Program-made: the position numbers and the translations under genes
DNA from: Diatrype stigma
Taxonomy: Eukaryota; Ascomycota; Sordariomycetes; Xylariales; Diatrypaceae
DNA length: 64,000 nt
Assembly (NCBI GenBank): GCA_022225965.2
Contig: JAKJXP020000003.1
Location: 558,001-622,000, forward strand
Direction: 5' to 3'
The notes under the pieces: model-generated
What the model saw: only the letters and a program-made list of their open reading frames with translations
What the model was told of the DNA's origin: nothing
The model's database searches: none
In this document: positions 12,689-22,839 of the stretch, piece after piece
Layout of the letters: each line of letters begins with the position of its first letter
Position numbering within the stretch: position 1 is the stretch's first letter

Positions 12689-12966
12689 TTATTTGGTTCT
12701 GTTGCTTGTGAGGCTCTTAGGAAGCTTGTCGATATCATCAAAACGGTTCTCGATACAGTCTGGCCGTACGGTGATCTCAGGAATGGGCTGCGCGAGATGT
12801 TCGCTTATAGTAGCAAGTAAGCTAAGAAAGGCAGTTGGATGCCGGATATGTAGAATACCGAGAGACGGCGAGGGGTGAGTTGCGATAAGTGCAAGATCTG
12901 GTTGCGGTAGTTCTGCTCGCAGTGGCTCTGCTTGCTGCGATGGCTGACCTTGTCCCTAATCAGCCA
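12689..12966 (-). other. Unassigned reading frame upstream of GID7 (leader exon or gene remnant)
   Basis: Reading the minus strand from an ATG at 12966 gives M-A-D then TAG, then 88 sense codons in the same frame to a TAA at 12691-12689. These translate to a protein-like sequence (segments include LALIATHPSPSLGILHIRH and EITVRPDCIENRFDDIDKL). The TAG also sits in a good intron acceptor: a GTGAGT donor lies at 13011-13006 and a CTGACTAAC branch-like site just before the ATG. So this may be an exon whose 5' partner lacks a start codon, a remnant gene with an early stop, or simply a spliced GID7 leader with a tiny ATG-GCT-GAT-TAG upstream frame. I recognise no family. Confidence 0.3.
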
Positions 12967-13685
12967 TTGTCGGTGTTAGTCAGGGAGAGCAGACAAGGGA
13001 AGAGGACTCACGGACTTGCGGATTTGCGAGTAGCAGAAGAGCAGACGTACGAGGGGTTTGAGCTTGTGTCTAATGCTGGTAAGAGCTGGCGGGCGTGATA
13101 TCACATAACAAGCTTCCAGTGTCCACCTTGTGTTTTTGTGTTTGCGGAAGGCCGGACTCCAGCTGTGTATACATATGCAGGTAGGTAGTTGGAAGGTGCT
13201 GGGTAACGGTACGGCAGCTACCGGCCTAATAATGAGTGATGACTGTCAAGACCTTTATAGTTGACCTCATGTCAAAGTATGTAGGAAGGCAGTCGCTTGG
13301 CGGAAAACCAATGCTGGTCGGCGTAGCTAAATCGCTATAGCAGGGAAGTTAGATCTGAATGTACTAGACACGAGACGAAGTGACGATATCCGGTGGCAAT
13401 GCGTACATACTCCGTGTTAGTGACAGTGATCTTCCTACGCCTCGACTGGCGATGATATCTGTAGTATCTGTGGTATTTGTGGTATTTGTGGTATCTGAGG
13501 TTACCTATGTAGGTAACTACTAGGTAAGGTATGTTATACACAGGAGTGAGGTTGATTTACTATGTAGTAGGAGTGCTTAGAATGCAGTCCTGCAATCATG
13601 CAATCATTGATGTTGGAGATGGCAGATGCCTACATTAGCTACATGTATAGTAGGTATGTACGTAGATTAGCAGTATTGTAACTAC

Positions 13686-13737
13686 AGCATAGCATAGCGG
13701 GTAGCATAGCAGGTAAGCATAGCGCGGCAGCATAGCA
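13686..13737. repeat. GCATAGC tandem repeat
   Basis: Six GCATAGC-like units with short GGTA/GCG spacers. Intergenic and imperfect. Confidence 0.6.
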
Positions 13738-13939
13738 CCAATACGCTCCGTCTGCCAGTACATGAGGTAGCCGGTTACGTATTGGTCTAGGGTAACCTCG
13801 TACGTGGGTCAGCTACCTAGGTACAGGGGTTGTCCCGGATTTAAATGGATTGAGCTGGCAGCACAGGGCGTCACTGGCGTTGGGAGGTCCGGATTAGCAG
13901 GATACCTAGTTACATACTTACATGTATGTAGGTAGTGGT

Positions 13940-14014
13940 GGATAGCGGTAGGATAGCGGTAAGATAGCAGTAGGATAGCGGTAAGATAGCAGTAGGATAG
14001 CGGGTAGGTAGCAG
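13940..14014. repeat. GGATAGCGGTA / AGATAGCAGTA tandem repeat
   Basis: Alternating 11-bp units GGATAGCGGTA and AGATAGCAGTA, about six copies, ending in GGTAGGTAGC. It shares the ATAGC core with the repeat 200 bp upstream. Confidence 0.7.
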
Positions 14015-15936
14015 GAATTAGCTATCGGATGCTCTGGATGTCAAAAGCGCATGTGGGCCGTGGGCGCTTTCCAAGGAGTCTCTTCCTAAGCCGTCATACG
14101 CATCATTGTGACAGCCAGACTCCAACAACAATCTTGAATATAATCTTGAATACCTAGGTATTGAATAATAACACTGAGGTCCCATTCAGCATTCGCTGCA
14201 CTGAATCCGGGGAAGAATGCAGAGGTTGCAACCTGAAACACTCAACTCAGCCAGCGCTTCTTTTCTTTGATCGGTTCCACCCCAGGACTTACTAATGGCA
14301 GGGGAAGAGCGTGGGAAGAGTCGGAAGACTCGATACGATTCCCATGGCTGAGAAATCCCCCTCGAGGGGTAATTTGATAACGATAACTCACCCAAGGAAA
14401 CCCCCGCTACATAGTAAGGCGTGATGTGATGCGCACAGCGGGGGCATACAACGCTCAGCTGGATCATCTCCGTCTCTCAGTCTCCGGTCTCCAGTGCTTT
14501 GCTACATACTAGGTAGTTCTAAGTACCTATGAGTACACCTAGGTATGAGCATGTGCCCGCATCCAATGCTTCGTACGATACATATCTGGGTAGGCCAGGT
14601 TCGTAGTAATGTCGTAGGTAGGTAGTGCCACTAGCAGGTCACAAGCTCCTCTGATGCAAGCCCGGTCGGTCTCTTTCCCGTCTAGTCAACAAATCCTCTG
14701 GTTCATAGTCGTGGACGAACCGGATTTGGAAGATGACAGCTGATAACAACTCAACAGAGATCGGGCACTGGGGCTTCTCGGGAGACTCCATCAGCAGCTA
14801 CGTATAGCGAGGCAGTTGGCCCTTCATCGTTTCCACTCGAGGAACGAACCAATTGTTCTTAAGCGGTCTTCCCCCAGCCGAGTTGTCCACGCTGCAGGGG
14901 GGTTTTCAGGCACGAATATCTAACTACCTTTTGCGTATGGCAGTTTGCCGAATCGAGCTTCTCGGGGATTCAATACGAGAGGTTCTTCTCTATTTGGCGG
15001 GAGGGTGGTCCACGATTTGAGTAGGTAAAGTCATGTTGAAAGCAGGAATAGGAAGAGACCTTCAGGCACGAAGTGTGTGACAGCCTATGAGGTGAGAGGT
15101 GACGGGGCTACTTGAATGAACAGCAATCTCGTAGCGTAGTCTCATAATAATCATAGTAGTCTCATAGGTAGTGATACCGAACGATCAGACATAGGCCACA
15201 TGATATTGATGGTGAGTCCCTTCCTTGTTTCATCCACAGAATACAGCCTTGGTAATCTATACTTTCATATTCTCCCATGAGGGCTTTGCCGCTAAGTTAC
15301 TTACGTCAGATGAAGCCATCTAGCTGAAATGACTCAGGGGGGTGTTCCTCGCATCTCTTCTCGCACTCGCTTATGTGTTAGTTAGTATAGGTTTGTTAGT
15401 AAGTAAGCGGGATACTAGCTAAGTCAGCCGGCGACGCTCCGCCCTTCTTCTCATAATTCGCCCGACTTCATGGTCATCACATAATTCACCACCGGACGTA
15501 ACAGAATGCGTGGTCTTGAACAGCTAGTGTCGCTGTGTATTTGATGGTCGAGAACACTATCAGTAGCGTTCCTTATCTTGAAGCCTTCAATATGAATAAA
15601 TAGTTACCTCAAGCATCGAAACCGATGAGGCCATGTCTCCTCCATATCCTCAATCACACTAAGAAACCCCTATCTGTCACAATACTTGAGTGGTCTTCAA
15701 CCCATAGCAAGGTGTTCAAGGTCGAATCCGATCAAGGACAACACTGTACCAGAGCAACAAGATCCTGTGTAAAACCGTAGAGCAGCGGTAACGCATACTC
15801 GAGTTGTATTCGGGCGAGATAGCAAGTCTCTGGCATCGTTCGTTGGATACAGCCACGCACTCTCTCATAAATCGCCTATCAAGACAAGACAAGAATCTAT
15901 CTCACACCTGGCGCACCTGGCGCAGCAGACGCGACA

Positions 15937-16856
15937 ATGTCACGCTACTACCCCCACCCGGCCTACGCCGAGGACCAGCCCCTGGCACGAACCATCTTGA
16001 TGACGCACGTGGAGACGCGCGCTGTGACGACGGGCACCTTGATCGGGGGCGGACTCTTTGCTTACCGGTCCATCAGGGGTTTACCACACACCGTCGCGGT
16101 GGCGGCGAAAACAGCCCCTCCGCTTCTCCGTCTTGGCGTGCCGTTCCTCCGGTAAGTAATTTCCCTTCATGACTACCTACCTACCTCCCTACCAAGTCGC
16201 AAAGGTTTACCCCAGCTATGAGAAAGGGGACAGGCGGGCAGGCAAGCAGGCAGGTATTTCTTCAGGGGAAGACAAAGAAAAAAGAAGAAAAAAAAAAAGA
16301 AAAGAAAGAAAAGAAAAGGGGGGGGTTCCGTTCCAGACGGTGACCCACGTAGAGAGAAACACGATGAAATTCCGCTGACTCCAGGTGCCATTGCTATTGC
16401 AATTGCCGAACTTCCATTTACAGCACCACGGGCATCAACGTGCTCTGGACCATGGGTCTCACGTCGGCCGGGCTCGCGGCCCGCATGTACGGGCGCGAGG
16501 ACATCGAGTGGCGCGACCGCGCCTGGCGCTTGCTCGAGAACCGAGGCCAGCTGGAGACGGACGACTGGACGTACCCGGGCATGGCGGCGGGGCTGGCGGC
16601 GTACGCAATCGCACTGGCTTCGACTGCATCGACGAAAAGCCCCTTGTTGCGCCTGACGAAGATGGGCGGGGCAAGGGGTAGGGTAGGGAGCTTGCTGCTG
16701 GGCGCGCTCGGCTCGGCGGGCGCGGGGAGCCTTGTCGGTACCGTGGGGTATATGGGCTGGAGGTATGGATTCCATAGGGGTAGATTCCCGGATGCCCAGG
16801 GGGGGTTGGAGGGAAAGGGGAAAGGGGGGAAAGGGGGTCTTGAGGTCGCCACATAA
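15937..16856 (+). CDS. Small conserved fungal protein, DUF1757-like
   Basis: Two exons (15937-16151 and 16424-16856) give 215 aa. Hydrophobic, Gly/Ala-rich stretches (about residues 30-50, 73-90, 120-140 and 165-185) alternate with conserved-looking polar segments such as EDIEWRDRAWRLLENRGQ and DDWTYPGMAAG. This fits a small multi-pass or membrane-associated fungal protein resembling the DUF1757 family (recalled, moderately sure). Its function is unknown. The 272-bp intron is unusually long for this window and contains a purine tract (16265-16325). I used the acceptor at 16421-16423 (TTTACAG); a second one 39 nt upstream (GACTCCAG, exon from 16385) would add 13 residues in frame. The C-terminal tail is Gly/Lys-rich. 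The gene converges on acetoacetyl-CoA synthetase, with about 330 bp between the two stop codons. Confidence 0.7.
16265..16325. repeat. Purine (GAA/AAAG) tract in an intron
   Basis: A strand-asymmetric A/G run of about 60 nt ending in eight G, inside the intron of the DUF1757-like gene. Confidence 0.7.
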
Positions 16857-17185
16857 CCTGCCCTGAGGAGGATTGTGCTTTACTGCAAGCGGCTAGGGGG
16901 ATGTATTGGCTATTTTATGCTTTATGTTGGTTGGGGTTGGGTCATATATAGTAGGTTAAGGTAAACAGGATGAACATGTATAATAAAGGAGGCAAGCCTT
17001 TCACCTTTTGCACTGTCTATGTAACTCTTGATAACACTTGCTTCTAAACCCTCTACTTCATATGGCACACAGGTTACGGTATGCCAATCATATTTCACCA
17101 TAGTCGATTGAATCAAACACCCCCCCTGATGTTCTATGTTCTCCGATCTCAACTTGCTTAATAGCCTTTTCCAAACAGGTTTTCT

Positions 17186-19715
17186 TCATAGTTTCTCCCT
17201 CGGCTCAACCAGATCCTCAACCTTGGCAAAACGGTAGTAGTAGTCTAAACTCCCAGGGTTGAGCAGCGTTCCGCTCGGCTTGATGACGTGACCCGACACG
17301 ATCTGTTTGACGGGCAGCTCGACCTTCTTGAGGTTGACAGTAGTCTACAACAAATACATTCACGTCAATTACTCAGTTATACCAACTGGCCAATTCAACG
17401 GCACCACAATGGTGAATAAGAAAAAGGGGGGGGGAAGAAGAATCCCTACGTACCGGTATCTCCGGAGTCTCGAACACGTATCTCGGCACATGCCTCTTCG
17501 TCAGCTCGGCAGCGATAGCCTTCCTGACCTCGGCGACGAGCGTCCGGTCGAACCGGCAGCCCGGCCGCATTAGCAGGAACAGCATGACGCTCTCGTCGGC
17601 ATCCTGGGGCCTCCGCTGCCCCACGCAGATCGAGTCGGCAACGCGGTCGGCGAAGTTGCGCTCGAGGACCGAGTAGATCTCCGCGGAGCCGAAGCGGACG
17701 CCGCTGGGGTTCAGGACCCCGTCGGCCCGGCCGAGGAACGTGACGCCTTTGGTTACGGGGTGGATGACGCAGAAGTCTCCGTGCGCCCACTTGTGAACTC
17801 TCAGTAATTATTTAATGGTTCAGACGGTCTGGGGTTGGACAAGCTAGGCATTGCAGAAATACGAAAGAACTTACGACATGATCGTGTCTAGCGAAGTAAG
17901 AGGAGTGGTACTTCGACCCAACGACCCCAGCCGGCGTCTTGTCGCCCCACAGGAAGACCGGCATGTTTGGGAAGGCCGCCGTGGCGACGAGCTCTCCGGG
18001 TGTGCCATCCGGGACCTCTTGGCCCGGTCCCGGCGGCAACAACGAGTCGTACATCGCGATGGGCACGCCGAGACACGGGCCCTGCGTACCTCCTACGTAT
18101 ACGGGGGTAAGCGGGTTGCATGCGGCAAAGCAGCCGGCCTAGATAGATGCGTGGACGAATCAGCACAAAGCGTTCAAATAGGGGGGAATCACTACCCAAC
18201 TGCTGTGGTAGGTAGATCGGTAGGTAGGTAGATAGGCAACTCACGATATCCGTCCCCCCGGAGATGTTAGCGAGCTGCACATGAGCAGGGAACCCCTTGT
18301 CATAGAACCACTCGAACAGTTGATCCGACAGCACCATACCAGTACTTGTGACGATCTCCAAGCGCGACAGGTCAGCCACCTCGCGGGGCGATATCTTCGC
18401 CTTGGCCACCTCGTGCAGCCAGCGGGGGCTGATGCCCAGCCGGGTGACGTTCTGGTCGGCGATGAGGCGCACGAACGTCGTCAGGTCGGGCTGGAAAGGC
18501 GAGCCGTCGTACAGGACGACGCGCCCGCCACCACCGATCAGCTGCCCCACGCACACGAGGTACATGATCCACCCCGTCGTCGTGTACTGGAGCGTCACGC
18601 TCTCGCTCTCGCCCTCGCCGGAGCCCGAGTCGTGGTGCAGGTACGCCTCCTTGGCGAAGTTCAGCAGCGCGCCGCCGACCGAGTGCACGATCGCCTTCGG
18701 GACCCCCGTCGTCCCCGACGAGTAGCAGATCAGGAACGGCTCGTGGAACGGGATCCGCGTCAGGGGCGGGGGCGGACTGCTGCGCTTGCCGAGAAAGGCC
18801 TCTAGCGTCTGCGCCCGCGGGATCTCACGGATGTCCAGGGGGCCGTCGCGGAACCGGCGGATGGAGACCAGGCCGACGAACTGGTCGCAGGCGCTCATTC
18901 CAGCCGCGACGGCGGCCATCTTCTCGCGCAGGTCAATCCGCTTTCCGTTGTACAGGGCCGCGTCGTCCATGAAAATGTACTTTTCCTCTCGTTTCAGCTT
19001 GTTTTGTGGATATCACGATGACTTGTTGGGTGGCACATACCTTCGGGTTGATCTGGACTGTTCGTTGCAGAATACCCTGGACGCCCATGTCGGTCGAGGA
19101 ACTGCTGAAGATAGCCCCTAGCCAGCTCGTCGCCGCAAGGATCACCAGAGTCTCGACGCTGTTTGCGCCTACCACTACGATGCGGTCTCCGCGCCGCACT
19201 CCGCCCGCGTGCAGAGCGGAAGCGTAGAGGCCGGCGAGCTTTCGGAGGGTTCCATACGTCACGTTTCTGATTTCGCTTACGCCCTCCCGCACTTCTGTGA
19301 GGGCAACCCTGCCGTCTTCTTTGCCAATCTTCCCGCGGTGATCTTGCGGGTCACTAGAACTTCGGGACCACATCAGATTCTCAGCCCAGTTGAGCTCGAT
19401 GCCCTCGAACCACCTTGGGATACGGTCAATTGGTTGACTTTCATCGACTACCTGCTTGTAAGAGCCAGTATGTATCAGATGTACATAGTCGAACAGCTCG
19501 GCGTAAAACGCGGAGCGGCTAGAAATTGACCATTGATATAGTTCTTGGAAAGTCTGAGGACTCCTGATTAGTAGGTATTCATCAGAGGATGAACATGTTG
19601 CTTGACTTGCCTTGAGGTCCTGGTGATGCTTTCTATTTATTTCCTGCATGAACTTATACATGTTTGTCTCCTGGGGACGCGGGTGCTCCCATAGCTTTCG
19701 TGGAATGGAGGCCAT
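17186..19715 (-). CDS. AACS: Acetoacetyl-CoA synthetase
   Basis: Five exons (19715-19041, 18997-18245, 18138-17875, 17789-17454, 17344-17186) give 728 aa. The enzyme activates acetoacetate with ATP and CoA (ANL superfamily), feeding ketone-body or leucine carbon into sterol and lipid synthesis in the cytosol. The N-terminal block IPRWFEGIELNWAENLMW, the phosphate-binding loop YSSGTTGVPK (317-326), NISGGTDIAGCF, the hinge-region WAHGDFCVIHP, GVLNPSGVRFGSAEIY and the C-terminal VNLKKVELPVKQI with the catalytic Lys region are all present in order. The acceptor at 17790 is an internal AAG that restores RHDHV-WAHGD. The first intron is only 43 bp. An upstream in-frame ATG at 19778 exists, but MASIPRKLWEHP is the better start. 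No peroxisomal or mitochondrial signal is seen. Confidence 0.94.
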
Positions 19716-20553
19716 TGTAATCGTAATGGGGAGGAGGGGGTGGAGGCGTGCTTCTTGAACTACAAGAGGTTTACACAACGACTTAGAGCAAAGTCAAAGT
19801 GTTAAAGGGTGGCTCTGGGAGGTTATGTGCTTTACTTTCGCCGTGGCCTAGGTTCTGAGTCGTTCGCGATACACCAACCTATTAAGACAAATGTATGTAT
19901 TTGTGTTCTCCCAAAGAGTTCCTCCGGGTTAGGAAAGTCCCTCCGGATAGGTAGTGTCCGTGCAAGGTAAGCCTCGATTATATAACTTCAGTTTTTCAGC
20001 AAGAATGGTAGGTTCTATACAGTGAGAATGATTTACAGGTAACTTTATGTAAAGGAAAGGCCTAACAACGGCTTGCTTACTACTTCACGGATAAGAAACT
20101 CGTAACAGACTGGGTTATGTGAAGACAGTCAGCAATGGGTACGACTTGCATACCGACTCTTCGCAATCGACAGAAACTCCGGTCTCTGATGAACCCCCGC
20201 AGAGCCCCCCAGCTTCATCGCCCCAGTATCCCCCACCGTAGGCCACCTAGCTACTCCGCATCTCTCCCCGGATTCCCTAGAATAAATCCGGAACTTCCCC
20301 ACTTCAGCCTACCTACCTAGGTTGGTATATATCACCAAGACAAGTCGGCATTATCGTTGATTAGGTAGCCACACCTCGTAGCTGTCTAGCGATTATAAAA
20401 GACGGCATGGCCGGGAGGAGCACAAATGACTTCTTACTAGGTAGTAGATGCTCATGATAAATCCTAGCCCAGTGGGCATTTAAGCCGGGGATATCGACTT
20501 CAGATCTCCGGAGGCCCTCGTCGGGAGATGCTTGAGGTTGGACCGCGAGTTAC
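19716..20553. other. Intergenic spacer between AACS and the SDR gene
   Basis: About 840 bp with promoter space for AACS. It contains CCTACCTACCTAGGTT at about 20308-20323, a variant of the dispersed palindromic motif. No coding frame is supported. Confidence 0.5.
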
Positions 20554-21665
20554 TTAATGCCATATGTTCTCGACAACTCCAGGCTGAATATTTTCCAGTA
20601 TGAGCAGCAACTCCTGGAAGACCTTCTTCTGCACTTCCTCCCCCTCTTTGCTCCGCACGAAGGAGCTAGTTTTCCCCAGCGAACAGTCCACGATATAGTT
20701 CCCATGACTCTCTTCACCCATCGTAGCCGCCTTGACGAGATTGCGTGAGCCCATTTCACCCGTTCGCCCGACTGCTAATGTCGCGATGGGGAAGAACAGA
20801 GATAAGGGGAAAGGCATGTGTCTATACAGACCCGTCCGGCAAAACCCAGGACTCAACGCGTTGAGTATGACTTTGGGCGCTCCTGTCTTGTCCATCTCTG
20901 CCGCTAGCTCGCGGACGACGAGAATCTCCAAGAGCTTGGTGACGGGGTAGCGATCGTTGAAGTCATCATTGCCCCGCAGAGCTTCGAAGACAGACGGCGC
21001 GGTTTGCTGCTTGAAGGCGGCGTAGTAATGGGCATCCGAGGACACGATGACGAGGTGCGGCAGGACGTTGAACTGGGTCGTGGTCCGTCGGAGCGTAGGC
21101 AAAAGCAGCAAAGCCATCAAGAAGGTCGAGATGACGTTGACGGTAAGGGTACTCTCGTAGCCTTCAAAGGTCTCGTACACCGAGGTGGCCAGGCCGGCGT
21201 TCTCAATGACGATGTCGAGGCGATCGAGCTTCTTCGCCCGCTCGCAGAATTCAACGACGCTGTCGAACGAGCCAAGATCGACGTGCCAGACCTCCACGAC
21301 GCCGACCTTGCGCTCCGAGAGCTCAATGTCGTTCTTGGCCGCGTCGCCCTTCGCGACATCTCGACAACCCAGAACGACCCTTTCGGCATTCAGGCGAACA
21401 AAATGCCTAGCTGCTTCTAGACCAAGACCGACATTGGCGCCGGTGATAACGACTGTCTTTCCGCTACAGTCGGTTGTGGGATACCCCAGCGGCAGGAATT
21501 GATTGACGAGTTGCTTGAGTGGATTGCTAGAGTGAGGTTAGGCACTGTGTCGCAGTCCAAGAACAGCCACCTGAACAGTACCGCTATACCATTACTTATT
21601 ACTTGGCAGCGGATGGTGGGCACGGGCACGACTTACGGTTCGAGAAACCTGATTATGCCTTCCAT
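20554..21665 (-). CDS. Short-chain dehydrogenase/reductase (retinol dehydrogenase-like)
   Basis: Two exons, a tiny first one (21665-21637, 29 nt) and 21526-20554, give 333 aa. It is a classical-fold SDR: the nucleotide-binding TGANVGLG motif is at 39-46, NAG at 119-121, the catalytic Ser is in VIVSSDAH (about 172) and YPVTK (Tyr203, Lys207) forms the active site. The Arg-rich GCRD after the second strand suggests NADP(H) preference. Fungal homologues are often called WW-domain or retinol dehydrogenase-like oxidoreductases; the substrate is unknown. The small first exon encodes MEGIIRFLEP, which continues in frame into NPLKQLVNQF. The gene is divergent from the DUF2264 gene across about 1.2 kb, so shared control is possible but unproven. 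Confidence 0.88.
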
Positions 21666-22839
21666 GATTGCAAAATAAACGTGGAAATGGCAAAAGCAAT
21701 GTCTTACTTGATTCCCTCTATATCATACCTCGTACCTTTTTGCGAGCAAGGAGGTTTTGGTGGTTGTTCAGCTTCCGCGGATCGTTTCATTTCAGGGTGG
21801 CGTTTTAATACCAACCGCCTGGCTTTGGCGTCGCATCTCCATTTCCCTCTTCACAATGGTCCTGGCCCCTGGGAGAACACGACACGTTCATTATCTCATA
21901 ATACGTTTCACTATAACTAAGTCCTATGAAGGAGTCGAACAAATAGTACTAACGCATCCATAATTCCATACTTGCGGATATACCTCTGAAGCACCTATGT
22001 ACCTACATCGTGGTATGAAGCAATAGAGAACCTAGTAGTTAGGTACACAACTTACTGAGTATAACTTACTGAGTATAACTTACTGAGTACTCTAGTATAT
22101 GTATTGTACAAATGCCGCGTTATTTCATATTGCAATCGGGTATGACTTTAAGGGGATATGAGCTCTACCAGATCGAATGCAGGTGTCCACGGGTCTGTTT
22201 CAAACCGTCGGCACAAGGTCCGTTCAACGTTCAACTACCATATCTGCATGCGTATATAGGCCATTCGTATCTTTGCCCATCTCATTTATGAAACACAAGA
22301 CAAGATATCTAGGCGTCATTATCATCAGCGCTGCGGATTTACGCGAGAGTGGAACTGCAGTTGCAGACCTAGAGGCAGAGTTACCATCTCGCTTGAAATC
22401 CCGACCGAACCGCTCGGTGGAATGCTCGTCCGTCCGCAGGGGGGTTCAAGGTTGCCGGGAGGGACTCGACGCATCTCTGGTATTAGCCGCGAGAGCTCCA
22501 TCACCTAGCCTACCATCACCCCGCGTCCACTCCGTAGGACCCCTCACTCTCCGCAGAGTAGCTTTATACTAGGTAGTAGCCTACCTTAACAAGGTAGTCT
22601 GTAGCTATGCATTGCATAGTACACGATCCTTCCCCACCCGATCTCGAGCCTGCCTGGCGAGATTACAAGCAATCGGGTGCCGGTAGATCGGCCAGATCGG
22701 CTGTCCCTTCCAATGAAATGAGAATTGGTAGCAGCACATCTTGAGGCACGTCTCGAGCAGCTTTGTCTTCTCGGCCCTCTTCCCTTCGTCGCCCCCCATC
22801 TTGTAACTCTGAGGTGATCATTCTTTCGTACGGGTGACA
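21666..22839. other. Divergent intergenic region between SDR and DUF2264 genes
   Basis: About 1.2 kb. It holds three copies of a 14-bp unit (see the repeat at 22049-22090). A 131-codon plus-strand frame at 22177-22572 has no family resemblance and I do not call it a gene. Both flanking promoters must lie here. Confidence 0.5.
22049..22090. repeat. Three copies of AACTTACTGAGTAT
   Basis: A 14-bp unit repeated three times, perfectly except at the last base, in the divergent SDR/DUF2264 promoter region. Confidence 0.8.

Larger units (their letters stand above)
12450..15936. other. 3.5-kb gene-poor region with tandem repeats
   Basis: There is no gene I can name. The right half is dense in TAGGTA words, with an exact TACCTAGGTA palindrome at 13814-13823 and another at 14151-14160, and ATAGC-type tandem repeats at 13686-13737 and 13940-14014. 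On the minus strand at 12689-13012 there are intron-like signals and a protein-like frame, described as a separate entry. The promoters of GID7 (left) and of the small plus-strand gene (right) must lie at the two ends. Confidence 0.5.

Noticed and set aside
22177..22572. 131-codon plus-strand frame in the SDR/DUF2264 spacer
   Set aside because: No family resemblance, no splice context, and composition like the non-coding surroundings.
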